This document shows positions 11,184-21,061 of a DNA stretch of 25,010 bases, one piece after another. Source of the DNA: Hypsibius dujardini (lineage: Eukaryota; Tardigrada; Eutardigrada; Parachela; Hypsibiidae). How positions within the stretch are numbered: the stretch's first letter is position 1; each line of letters opens with the position of its first letter. The stretch spans positions 1 through 25,010 of the forward strand of contig LRSR01008553.1 of the NCBI GenBank assembly GCA_001579985.1. The letters are read 5' to 3'. The translations under genes and the position numbers were made by a program. The notes beneath the pieces were generated by a model, which saw nothing but the letters and a program-made list of their open reading frames with translations, had not been told where the DNA came from and made no database searches.

Positions 11184-12969
11184 TTAATTAACCATATCGC
11201 CTACCGGGTTCGCTGCGTAGCCACACAAGGCGAACGTCCGCAGCATCCAAAACTGCAGAATCTGCGAGCTCGAATAAAGCGCCGGATAAACCTCCTGACT
11301 GATCGGTCCGGGTAAGAAACACACGCACTTCCAGATGAAGGAAACGCCCAATATTTCCGCCAAGACGATATTGCGACCTCCACGTTGAGCGTGAGCCCTC
11401 TTGCTGGTTGTTGCTGTCTGCGGCTTCTGTAGGCTCCTTGAAGGCGCCGTACACGTCGAGGGAACGAACGGTTTCACCGACTTTCTCCCGTTGACTCGCT
11501 TCACGTGGATATGCAGGAAGAGAGCAAAGTGCATGACGCCCTTCACGCCCAGCGGCAGGTACCGCTCCATCACCAGGTAGACTCGACTGTAGACGCTGCC
11601 GTTCGGCATGGCGAGGCAATACTCCACCGGGTGATCGCGTTTCAGGTCCAACCCCACGCCGAAGAGAAGCGGGATATTGATGACCAGCGCGATGACCCAG
11701 GGTACACCGATCATACTGGCCAGTGCCACCTTGGTGGTCATCATCCGGTAGTGGTGGGGCAAGGCCACCGCGACGCATCTGCAAACATTAATAAGTCACA
11801 TTAAGGGCAATCTGGCTTCTATTTGTGCTGAAAATGAAAGCCGGATCGACGAACGTGTTAGCAAGAAAAAATTGTTTTCAGCTTCCACTGTTTTTTCCCA
11901 CAGAAATAATCTGGGTTTGCAAACTTTCGCTTTTTTATTTTTTTTTTCATTGTTCATCACGTGACCTCATTAGGACTGCTTATCCCATTTGGACATTCTT
12001 TTGAAAACTTTTTAGACGAATTTCGTCTGACTTATTAAATTTTGGAATGTTTGGATAGATACTCAAATTTTTGGCGCCCAAAACTCAGCGTTATAGTTAC
12101 CGTGTGCAGCGAGAAACTATTGTAAATGTTTCATTTTGGGATGGGATGAACTTGGGTCGCCCCGTTTTTTTCACGTTTCACGTTTCCTTCTGACTAGACA
12201 CCGTAAACGGAAACGCTGATTTTTGGGTGACGTGCGAAAGAATGTTCAAATGGGAGAAGAAGAGGATCTGGTGACGTCATGTGACTTTTTTGAAAAAATT
12301 AGAAAAGGCAAAAGTTTGCAAATTGATAATGAAGAATATAACTCACTATCGCGAGGTCTTGCAAAAGGAGAACTCTAACTGACAAATAAAATTATCAATG
12401 CCATCACATTTAAAATGAACATGGAAAAAAAAAATTTGCCTTGACCTTTATAAATCATATTTTAGATTGAATATGAGAATTTTTAGATTGAATATGAGAA
12501 TTTTTAGATTGAATTGAAATGGTACTTCGTAAAAACTAATTCAAGCCAAGCATCACTAAACGCACCGATTGACTGCCAACAACACGCTCGACCACATTTC
12601 CGTATGGAGGACGACCTTAAAGATGAACAAAAAACTGGGACAGTGAATGGCAAACCGGACGGTCTGGTCGGGGATGAGAGCCAGGTAGATATCGGTGGTG
12701 GACAAGGGGTAAGAGATGGCGCACAGAAACAACTGCAGACAGGAGAGGTGAATAATGAGGAAGGCTGCACCGTGGTGAAGGCGTTTGGTGAGAGCCACAA
12801 TCAGCAGGAGCAGCAGCGAGACCGTGCCGAACACACAGATCGCGATGGTGAAAGCGAACCAACCGTCCACAGAGGCCTGATTCCATTGAGGCTGGACGGT
12901 CTCGTTGCAACTCAGCACGGAGATATTCCCAAGCGAATAATTAGATAAATATTTCGTGCTAGATTCCAT
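11184..12969 (-). CDS. Class-A-like G-protein-coupled receptor, two exons, complete
   Basis: Exon 1 is 12969-12566 and exon 2 is 11778-11184. The joined frame is 999 nt (332 residues). The junction is phase 2: AATCG|GTGCGT donor, TTTGCAG|ATGC acceptor, giving VNR|CVAVALPHHYR. The N-terminus has sequons at N10, N15 and N22. Visible helices: TM1 WFAFTIAICVFGTVSLLLLL, TM2 FLIIHLSCLQLFLCAIS, TM3 after HCPSF, TM4 MIGVPWVIALVINIPLLFG, ECL2 cysteine in EYCLAM, TM5 LGVKGVMHFALFLHIHV, TM6 LGVSFIWKCVCFLPGPI, and TM7 with NPVGD in place of NPxxY. The (E/D)RY motif reads NRC. ICL3 is basic (RSLQKPQTATTSKRAHAQR). The family resembles orphan rhodopsin-like receptors; the ligand is unknown. It is paralogous to the exon at 501-892, same strand, about 11 kb apart. 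Confidence 0.88.
11914..12322. repeat. Inverted-repeat element D inside the GPCR intron
   Basis: The left arm begins about 11914 (GGTTTGCAAACTTTCGC) and the right arm ends about 12322 (GGCAAAAGTTTGCAAA). Inner matching blocks are CACGTGACCTCAT / GTGACGTCATGTGAC, CCCATTTGGACATTCTTTT / GAAAGAATGTTCAAATGGG, and GGCGCCCAAAACTCAGCGTT / AACGCTGATTTTTGGGTG. It fills about half of the 787-nt intron (12565-11779) and spares both splice sites. It has no open frame. Confidence 0.72.
12461..12517. repeat. 21-bp tandem repeat, about 2.7 copies
   Basis: The unit TTTAGATTGAATATGAGAATT starts at 12461, 12482 and 12503; the last copy is partial. It lies in the GPCR intron just downstream of the exon-1 donor. 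Confidence 0.85.
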
Positions 12970-13892
12970 TGTGATTTATGGATGTTCTAAAAATGCCAGA
13001 AAATATTTCTAAAGACAATTTCCTGCGGAGAAATTTACGCAAGCAAATGTAACGAAAACTAAGAAAACTATCAAGAAATATCTTTTAAAATACTTAAATT
13101 TCAGCAAACTTGTAAGAGCATAAAGAGGAACAAATAATATGAGAAAATATTTCGGAAGACCTTTTCCGGTGGAGAAATCTCAGCAGCTTTGGAATGAAAC
13201 GCAATACAAGCCGCGCGAATTTATTAAAAAGGTTTCTGCAGATTACTAAACCGATGCCTCATCTACTCAGCTGAAATTATAATCCAAGGGGAAAGGGGGA
13301 TCAACTCCCAGGGCCGGAGGACAAATAATTCCGCGATCCACGAAAAAAGCCCCATATAAGTTACATTTCGTGCAGGACTTAAAACTGCTTCAAAGCCGGA
13401 TCTTGGTTAAACGATGGATCCTATGGGGAAATCTACCTACCACCATTTTCGTGGTATATCGTGCCACCCTGCGGGTGTGACGTGGTGTACAGTGTGCGTC
13501 GTGCCCAACCCTCATTCTGCCCGACTTTAATTAACTCCTCGAGCCATCCCGCACAAAACGATAACTCGACGATTGGGGCACGGTGGCTTAATAACATACT
13601 CCCCAATCTCCCGAGGTAATAACCCCTTCATGCATGGATTGGTATATATTTATATTAATTTTTCCACAGTGGACGGCAATTGCTTCCGTCCCGGTTTAGA
13701 GTTATACTCTCTATCTGCGTTTCCCTTTGATCCCTTTGATCTCTTTGATCCCTCATCATTCCCAGGGGAAGCATATTGGAATACTTACAAATCTAGACAG
13801 AAGCACCCCTTTGATCCCACATATTTGCTCCGCATGGCCGCGGCAATCAAAACGACGTCTGTAATCGTTTTTTTTAGGACACGTTTTTTCGA
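12970..13892. other. Intergenic spacer upstream of the complete GPCR
   Basis: No gene is supported. It should include the promoter of the GPCR gene, but no TATA box or initiator stands out. A short CCTTTGATC-type repeat (about 13722-13755) is the only internal structure noted. Confidence 0.4.
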
Positions 13893-14010
13893 GAGGCGTC
13901 CTCTAAAAAAACTCTTTTTTAGGGACGTCCTCTAAAAAAACTCTTTTTTAGGGACGTCCTCTAAAAACCCGCTTTTTTTAGGGACGTCCTCTAAAAACCC
14001 CGTTTCTTTT
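13893..14010. repeat. Tandem repeat of about 29-30 bp, four copies, each self-complementary
   Basis: Copies begin near 13893, 13922, 13951 and 13981. Each contains GACGTCCTCTAAAAA (the first has GGCGTC), a short spacer and TTTTTTAGGG, so each can fold into a small hairpin. The array abuts the inverted repeat at 14012. Confidence 0.82.
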
Positions 14011-14011
14011 G

Positions 14012-14272
14012 AGGGACAGTTAAAACTAAAAAATGGTGAGCCGTACTGAACCAACGACAAGAGTGAAATGACGGTTTAACGCAAAACGGTTAACGGTTTA
14101 GGTTATACACACGGTCAAATGCAGCAATTAAACGACTCTGCCATCAACCATAAGCACTGACTGTTTGTTTGGACTGACAGTTAATTTTCTGATTAAATTG
14201 TCCTTCCACGCTTCATGTCACTAGCCGTTTTTGCTCTGTACGGCTCACCATTTTTTAGTTTTAAGTGTCCCT
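14012..14272. repeat. Element with 35-bp terminal inverted repeats, 34/35 matching
   Basis: Bases 14012-14046 and 14238-14272 are reverse complements with one mismatch (AGGGACAGTTAAAAC versus AGGGACACTTAAAAC at the outer ends, both ending GGTGAGCCGTAC inside). Outside these, CCGTTTCTTTTG resembles CCGTTTTTTC on the other side, so the true arms may be longer and may include the hairpin array. The 191-bp interior has no gene. Confidence 0.82.
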
Positions 14273-14835
14273 GAAAAAACGGCTTTTGAATAAGTACGAC
14301 ACTTGTCAGAAATATAGCAAACACTAAAATATTCAAACGCTTCATCCACGCGAATTCAACTGCTTTAATGCTCAAAAGTGTCGTCACTTTATTACTCATT
14401 TTTAGCCCTTATCACCCTGAACTCCTGGAAGTGTTCCTGCCACTGTAATCAGCGATCCTTCCTTGTTCCAGAAAACGACGTTTCCTGTCGAAAAATTATC
14501 GCTCGTTACAAAACGTCAGACACCTTTCACTAGTCAATCGAATTAAGGGAGCACCCTGGGGATCATTCCAAATCCTGACCAGGCTCAAAACCTTCGCCCT
14601 ACCGGGTGCCTGTCCTGGCAAGGAGAGAGCCTCACAAAAACAGACAGTACGTCAGCGAACTGTATGGAATCTGCCTACTTGCCTGCAATTTCTTTACTTA
14701 CACACGGTTGCCTTGGAGTTTTACACCGAATTCCCATCCCAGGAAAAGGATCTCTCCCAGTGTAGGGAGGTTCATGTGACATCTCCCTGAATCAGTGACA
14801 AAGTGTTTAGAGATAATTAATGTAACCTCAGGGTG
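14273..14835. other. Upstream region of the MATH-BTB gene
   Basis: No gene is supported. A possible splice acceptor, TGTAACCTCAG at 14821-14831, sits just before the start codon, so an untranslated 5' exon could lie upstream. No promoter motif stands out. Confidence 0.4.
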
Positions 14836-17800
14836 ATGATGAGCCTCGCGGTCGTCACTCCCGTCCCCATCATCACGCCTCCCGCCGCGGAAGTTGAACT
14901 GCGGGAGGTTTACATCACCAACAACCTCCACCTGGACATCTCCTCCACGCTCAAGTGGCGCATCGACAACTTTGCGCTGCTCTCGATGCGCCACGCGGAG
15001 ATCCGCAGTCCGGAGTTTGAGGGACCCAAGGGGACCCGCTGGGTCCTCACCCTCTGCCTGGGGGACCCGCGACTACGCAAGGCCGAGGAGCGCTTCGTTG
15101 AGGGCCAAATGACCTGCACGCACTGCCCGCTCGACGCGATGGATTATCCCGTGCACGCGGGCCATCGCTTCTACAGCGACGATGAGAGCTTCCTGGTCGC
15201 CGGCGCGGTCGACCTGGAGGACACGTGTGCGGTGACGCGGCAGCCGGACCCGAATCTGGTGTACTACAGCTGGCAGTACCCCAACAGTCTCACCACTCTC
15301 TTCACGGATAAGTGCGCGGTAAATGGGTCGTTGAGGCTGTCAGTGACGGTGGCCTTCGACCACGAGTCGGTCTGTGGAGCGAAGAGGTGAGGGGGAGGGG
15401 CGTCAACACAAAGGCCCGCTCGACGCATTTTAATTACTAGAGATATGCAGAAAAGCAAGAAGCAACTAATTATTAATTAATTAAGCACTAATCTTCAACG
15501 CCCATCTATCTACATCATATATATATGTCTAGAAATAAATAAAATAACAATGTATTGAAATAAATATATAAATAGGTCCAGAAATAAAAAAATAAGTAAC
15601 ACCAAAAATAGAAAAGAGAAAATTAACAATAAATTAAAATAAAATATAAAATAAAATTTAAAATAAATTAAAAACAAATAAAGAAAATGTGTAGAGTACA
15701 AATGTTTAGAAATAAAAAATAAAACCTTTGTAGAAATAACAAATGTCTAGAAAAAAAACAGAGATGTTTAAAAATAATAAATATAAAAAAGCTTTCGACT
15801 TCCTGTGAGTTAGGGGTGTCTAATGGTCACTTCTTGCAGCAGTGCACAAGTAAAAGTACATTCATAATCGACCTGTCTATTTTCCGTGTAGAAAATATAT
15901 AGGAAATAATATCAGGAAACATTTCCGATGACGAGCAAAATTTTGTCCTGAATACTAGTTCATCAGTCATGATTTTAGAAAATAGAGCTGACGGTAAAGA
16001 AACCCTTGGTGGTCGGGGAATAGTTTGGGAAGTTGGAAATAGACTGGAAGATTCCAGTATCCAGCAAAAGCACTCAACTTTCAAAATGTGTTTAATTTTC
16101 GTGCTTTTTAACACTTTCTGACTCAAAATTTAATTTGGAATCAAATAGCAAAATATTTTCTGGGAGGAAAGGGGCGGAGCTATGGACTACTAGTCGCGTC
16201 CAGCACACAGCGAACTGACTATCGGTAATCTTGATTTTATTGTTCTTTCGATGTTCAAAGCCACTCCCTCTTCCTCCCAGAAAATATTTTGTTGATACAA
16301 AATCGCAAATTAAATTTTGAGTGAGAAATTGCGAAGAAGCACGAAATTAAAAACACTTTGGAAGTGCTTTTGCTGGATACTGGAATCTTCCAGTCTATTT
16401 CCAACTTCCGAAATTATTCCCCGATCATCAAGGGTTTCTTTGCCGCCAGATATATTTTCTAAAACTATAATTGAGGATCCAGTATTCAAGGAAAAAAATC
16501 GGTTATCGAAAAGTCTCAGAGGTAATTGATCCCTTTTTTGTACTATTTAAGACAGCAATTTTTTTGAGAACATAAAATTTTTCCGGAGTAAGTTTAAAAA
16601 GTCTGGAAATGGAGAAAAACTTTTTGATTTATAATTTTATTACGCAGAGTTTAAAAAATACTTAGAGTGTTGGTAAAGGATTATTACAGCGTTCATTATT
16701 CACTGGTCAGTCGTTCATTATTCACTGGTCAGTCGTTCATTATTCACTGGTCAGTCGTTCATTATTCACTGGTCAGTCGTTTTGGTAACCAAAGTATCTT
16801 CCTCATTGTGGCCACGTGTTACTACAAACTGTTTAGTCCTTGTCAAAGACAGAAACGAACCAGTAACGACTGTAGCCGAATAAATCAATCAACTGACACG
16901 GCATACGGTAACATTAACAGCGCCATCTATGTACCACCAAGGAGTACATTTTTATTTTTAGGAAATTGTTTCCACACGTTTTTATTTTGTTGCTCGATGG
17001 AAACAGCAGCACATAATGTAAAAACACATTTTAAAATTAACGGATGTGCAAGATTTCACTTTCGAGAGTGATGGAAGCGGTGTGTGTGCCTCATGAGAGG
17101 AGGTTGAGGGTTCAATCCCAGAACGAGTACTGCTTGCATTGTTTCCTCACTTTTAGAGCGCGGTTACTCATGTCATATGATGCAAATGATTTTGTGGTTC
17201 AAGGATGAAGCATTTGATTAAAACTGACCATTGGTTAACCATGCGCGGCGCAATACAGAACTGCATCTGTTTTTACATCCCATTTTGGGATCCAATTGGC
17301 ATGAACAAAAAGAGTTAGACCGCCAAATTGTAAGGTGCTACCGTTTCGAGAACCATAAAGCATTTCAATTAAAGTTTGAATTACTGTCATTTATTCGCCA
17401 GGATAACGAAACTAAAACCTCAATTTTCAATTTTTCGAATTGACAACCAGTTTTTTCTTCTGTCTCTTCTCAGGTACGAGAACCGACGACTGCAGTTCCC
17501 GATGGATATGCCGCACTTCATTCCGGACATGTTGTTCCTCAACGACCTCTTCTTCGTCTGTCACGGCGGCGAGCGAGTGCCCGCCCACAAGGCTTTCATG
17601 CGAGAAGTTTCAAGTGTTTTCCGCGAGGCGATCGACTCGATGGGCTCCTCGACAGAGATCAGCCTGAAGCAGTTCCACAAGGAAGCGGTGACGGCCTTCA
17701 TTGTCTACTGCTACACCGGGGTGCTGCATGAGACGGCCATTCGCGGCTTCGGGGTGCAGGTCTTGAAGCTAGGCCATATGTTCAACGCCACCGCGGCGGT

Positions 17801-18044
17801 GCAGGAGGCCGCGGATTATCTGCTGCGGAACGTCGAGGCGGAGGGCGAGCTGCGGTGCTTCAAGATTGCCAGCGAGTACGGGGCGCACACCCAGCTGCGG
17901 AAGGCGGCGCTGCAGCTGATCGCGAAACGCTATCCCGACGTGCTGGACAGTGCGGAAGCGACGTCGGGATGTTTTAGCCACGAAAACATGGCGGAACTGA
18001 AGAAACAGCTGATGCTGTTGAAAAGCTGTAGTGAAGGTTGCTGA
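14836..18044 (+). CDS. MATH-BTB (SPOP-like) protein, two exons
   Basis: Exon 1 is 14836-15386 and exon 2 is 17474-18044, joined 1122 nt (373 residues). The junction is phase 2: AAGAG|GTGAGG donor, TCTTCTCAG|GTACG acceptor. Residues about 39-180 form a MATH domain, recognised by LKWRIDNFALL, the SPEFEGPKGTRWVLTLCLGD stretch and a closing strand SLRLSVTVAF. Residues about 200-300 form a BTB/POZ domain (DMLFLNDLFFVCHGGERVPA, AHKAFM, FIVYCYTGVL), followed by a helical BACK-like tail. Proteins of this type are Cul3 ubiquitin-ligase substrate adaptors: MATH binds substrate, BTB binds Cul3. The adaptor role is by family, not shown here. The start is the first ATG after an in-frame TAA at 14818; a second ATG follows immediately. 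Exons are strongly GC-rich against an AT-rich intron. Confidence 0.88.
15520..15790. repeat. A-rich low-complexity tract in the MATH-BTB intron
   Basis: AAATAAA / AAAATAA words dominate, with recurring TGTCTAGAAA / TGTTTAGAAA phrases about every 30-200 nt. The minus-strand open frame here is low-complexity and not a gene. Confidence 0.7.
15920..16515. repeat. Large hairpin (foldback) element E inside the MATH-BTB intron
   Basis: The left arm (about 15920-16185) and right arm (about 16255-16515) are reverse complements for some 250 nt each. Strong blocks include GGAAGTTGGAAATAGACTGG / CCAGTCTATTTCCAACTTCC, GATTCCAGTATCCAGCAAAA / its complement, and AATATTTTCTGGGAGGAA / TTCCTCCCAGAAAATATT. The loop is about 70 nt. 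Because both arms derive from one sequence, an open frame in each arm (minus strand on the left, plus strand on the right) encodes the same CFCWILESSSLFPTS peptide. That is not evidence of a gene. Confidence 0.85.
16690..16777. repeat. 22-bp tandem repeat, four perfect copies
   Basis: The unit is CGTTCATTATTCACTGGTCAGT (cyclic), shown here as CGTTCATTATTCACTGGTCA + GT. It starts at 16690, 16712, 16734 and 16756 with no mismatch. It lies in the MATH-BTB intron. Confidence 0.92.
17066..17135 (+). repeat. tRNA-derived SINE-like head
   Basis: The order GGAAGCGGTGTGTGTGCCTC (A-box-like region), then GAGGAGGTTGAG, then GGTTCAATCCC at 17109-17119 (close to the Pol III B-box GGTTCGANTCC) matches the head of many tRNA-derived SINEs. 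No cloverleaf closes properly, so it is not a functional tRNA. No A-tail or target duplication was delimited. Confidence 0.5.
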
Positions 18045-18622
18045 TTCTCATCTTGCGAGATTCCGCACCTGGGGGAGGGGGGGGGGCTGCCCTAGGGTTT
18101 GAAACTGAATGCTTTCACTTATACTGATCGTACAGTGGACAATAATAATAAAAATAATAATAACATGACAGCAGCTTGTGCGATCTCACACTAGGTGGGT
18201 GGTGGGTGGTCTGAACCCTTGATTACTCACCAGTAAAATAAGCCCCGCCCTTCCGTATAATTTTGATTATCTGTGCAAGTGGCTGGTTGAAAAAGGTCAT
18301 TTTTTTGTCACGTAACATGTGCATGGCCCATAAATGCACATATCAGTTTACGGCCTGTTTCAGGATTGAGTAATAGCTCCGCCCCTCATCTCCAAAAAAC
18401 ACTTTTACGATACCAATCTCATCGAAATTAAATTGAATTCAGACTGAGAGAGCGTCAAAATATGTTCAATAAAACTGTCTCTAAAAACGTGCATTTATAT
18501 AGTGAAAATCGAAATCAAAGGAAGCGAACGTTCAAATACGGACAAATACATTTGTAATGAGCAGTGACGCATGAAGAACACGCAAGAAGCCCGTCAACTG
18601 TCAAGTAGTTGGTCAACTCGAG
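18045..18622. other. 3' flank of the MATH-BTB gene and convergent spacer
   Basis: AATAAA at 18147-18152, 103 nt after the stop, is a likely poly(A) signal for the plus-strand gene. The spacer also has a G-run at about 18074-18087, a perfect hairpin ATGTGCAT / ATGCACAT near 18317-18342, and one reverse copy of the ATAGCTCCGCCCC motif (18373-18385). The minus-strand oxidase gene ends at 18623. No clear poly(A) signal for it was found. Confidence 0.5.
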
Positions 18623-18922
18623 TTAAGGTAAAATGCCGTGGATATTGAAGGAGTCAAATCGTTTGTTGTGCGGAATTTTTTGACCGCTCTTAGGACAGCT
18701 TGCAGGCGATCCGTGATCTATGGCCCCATCTTCGCCAGCAATACAAGGGAATGTAATGTTGTAGTACTTCATGAGAACGGTCATGGTGGACTTCATTGCA
18801 CCGTCGCACCAAGCGGCAAAGTCCAGATGGTACGCCTCCCCGATGAGGGCAAAGTTGTCCTCCACCAGCGGATGCTGGGACCACTCGAAGATCTCCTTGT
18901 TGGTGATGGTGGATGTGGGATG

Positions 18923-18925
18923 CTA
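18923..18925 (-). other. In-frame TAG in oxidase exon 4
   Basis: With the acceptor TTACAG at 18955 and a phase-1 junction, the exon reads GHVHENAWHF, then TAG, then HPTSTITNKEIFEWSQ in one frame. Residues on both sides look like this oxidase family. Using the TAG as the AG of a later acceptor (TTTCTAG) would put the junction in the wrong phase. Confidence 0.6.
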
Positions 18926-19706
18926 GAAATGCCAGGCGTTCTCATGAACGTGACCTGTAACTCAATCGGGAGTTGATGTATACATTTCCGTACATTACAC
19001 CTGTATGTCTTGGCACAGCTCCCTGGAACCCTTAACGATGGGGTACACTTGTAGGCATGGCACACATTGAAATTACTTAACCAGTGAGGTTCTTAATCAG
19101 CCAAGTTTTAGTTGAATAATTAAACTAAGATTTTATATTTTATTTGTTTAACAATTAGAGGTTTGCACTTAGATGAAGTCGTTGAATTTAGTTAACTAAT
19201 TCAAGTTTTCTCATTTCAAAATTTAACGACTAAAACTGTTAAAAAAAAATAAAACGTTAGTCAGTAAAAGGTTTAGTTTACTTTTTTACTTTTTTTAGAT
19301 GACCTAAATTAGGTATGACAAGATTTATCGGTGCACCTTGCTCACCAAACGAGTAGAGTGCCTCATTTTTAGCCTTCCCGTAACGGGTCCTATTTCTAAC
19401 CACTTAGCAATTCCAGTATAATGAGAAAATGTTTTTTTTATGCACATAAAATTGTTTTGACATTATCCTATCCCGAATTCTATATGAAATCAATTCCAAA
19501 TCAACTCCAAATCGAATTTAGAATGGAAAAGTGGTGAAAAGAGTATATTTTAACATTTATATAAAAGGTCCCACTGTACTGGAATTGCTAAGTGGCTAGA
19601 AATCGCTGATGCCGCAGAACGGGCGTGGCTTACCGCAAAGTTTTCTCGGTCGCGGTACGACGACGCTCGGCCCGTAGAAATGCTGCAAACTATTAACGAC
19701 TTCATC

Positions 19707-19816
19707 CGCCAGTTTGCTCGTCGACGCCTCGCAGTCTTGGCCTTCTCCAATCAGGGTGCGCCAGTTTGCTCGTCGACGCCTCGCAGTCTTGGCCTTCTCC
19801 AATCAGGGTGCGCCAG
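19707..19816. repeat. 52-bp perfect tandem duplication inside oxidase exon 3
   Basis: Copies are 19707-19758 and 19759-19810, followed by CGCCAG, the first six bases of a third copy, at 19811-19816. Since 52 is not a multiple of three, the minus-strand frame shifts and ends at a TGA within 18 codons. Reading a single copy restores a family-like continuation (ADEVVNSLQHFYGPS). The two copies are identical, so the event is recent or artefactual. Confidence 0.92.
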
Positions 19817-20145
19817 GTGTTGACGCACGCCCCGTCATCGTACACGGCCCGCGTGGCGTTCTGATCGCGCCCGTACGGGAACGTCGGGATGTCCATGGTG
19901 TTGAAGCAGTTTGCATGGCTCACCAACCGACTCACCTCCCCCCGTGCCAGATGCAGTTCCGATGTCTCCCACCACCGTTCGTTCCACCAGGCCGTCACGA
20001 TTGCCAGGGTCTTTGGAGCGATGAACCGGAACTGCTGCGAGGACTTGATTCGGTCCGCTACGTCGCCCTGGACGTTCGTGAAGCCCAGCGGATCAATGGA
20101 GCATAAAACCTTTTCGGCGCGGATGCTGTAGCGTTTCGTGTCGAC

Positions 20146-21061
20146 CTTAAAACAGGAATTGCGAAACTAAGCTAAACTAAAAGTTTTGGCGTCAAATATG
20201 TTTGTTCTGATTGTTTAGTTTCTCAAAAGACTAAAACCAAAAGTTTTAAGATGAAACTAAAATTACTGTAGCCACCTAAGATTTCGACTAAACTTGAACA
20301 GAATTTGTGGCTACTCCGACACAAATTTCAAATACTTTTAGGAAATGATAGGTTGTTAGTTGTAGCTCTCAAATTTGAGAGCTGATCGCTAACAAGCTTA
20401 GTGAAAATTCGAATTTTCTCTTCATGTGGCAGGGAGGAAGTTTAGCTTTATTACCGACGGCGAAGAAGAAAAATCGCTGTTGCTGATGATGATTTTTCCC
20501 GTGTTGGCGGTTTTTTGCCAATGGAGCTCTTGCACTGTTTATAAAATGCGTGCCATTAATTTTCTCTTTTAGTTCAGGATCTAATGGCTACAAATTATTT
20601 CCCGTGAATTTTAATCAAAACGGTACGATTTAATCCTAGTGGCACAAATTTGGTCCCTTCTGCGTGTGAACAAAAATTTTCATTGGGCCAAAATAAAAAC
20701 CGTTTAAGAGCACCAAATGTGGAACAAATTAAGACCCAAATAAAATTCGAAAAAGGCTTCGAAAATGTTTTTCGGACCTTCCAAAATTCGTTAGGGAAAC
20801 AGAACCGACTAAAAGATCTCGTTACTAAACCATAAATTTTAAGAACTTTTTATGACTAATGTCTTAGCTGCAGTTGATCAAAAAATCTTTTAGCTACTAA
20901 ACAAAACTAAAATGGCTAAACAAATTAGTCGAATAGTTTCGGCTAAAACTATCTAACAATTTAGGTTGACATAAAAGTATTTAAAACCTTATTTTTTGTC
21001 AATTGAAGTTAAGCGAATCAAAAATTACTAATTAGATAATTGGAAACTTTAATATTCTTAC
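20146..21061 (-). other. Oxidase intron 2, rich in CTAAA words
   Basis: AT-rich sequence densely filled with ACTAAA / TTTAGT words in both orientations. The same words recur in intron 3 (19080-19320) and intron 1 (21690-22250). No open frame or delimited element was found. Confidence 0.5.

Noticed and set aside
12514-12948. 144-residue plus-strand open frame opposite GPCR exon 1
   Set aside because: It is the antisense shadow of a clear TM1-TM3 coding exon and has no domain signal. The same kind of shadow appears opposite exon 2 at 11505-11804.
13573-13935. 120-residue plus-strand open frame
   Set aside because: It runs into the 29-30-bp tandem repeat and has no recognisable domain.
15827-16126. 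Minus-strand open frame similar to the plus-strand frame at 16317-16529
   Set aside because: The similarity is explained by the two arms of one palindrome; no start context, domain or splice support.
16690-16777. CRISPR-like array
   Set aside because: The units are contiguous with no spacers and the context is a metazoan intron.
17066-17135. Functional tRNA gene
   Set aside because: A B-box-like motif is present, but no acceptor stem or cloverleaf pairing could be built, so a SINE-like fragment is the better reading.
19714-20106. 130-residue plus-strand open frame
   Set aside because: Antisense to oxidase exon 3; its internal repeat is just the 52-bp duplication.
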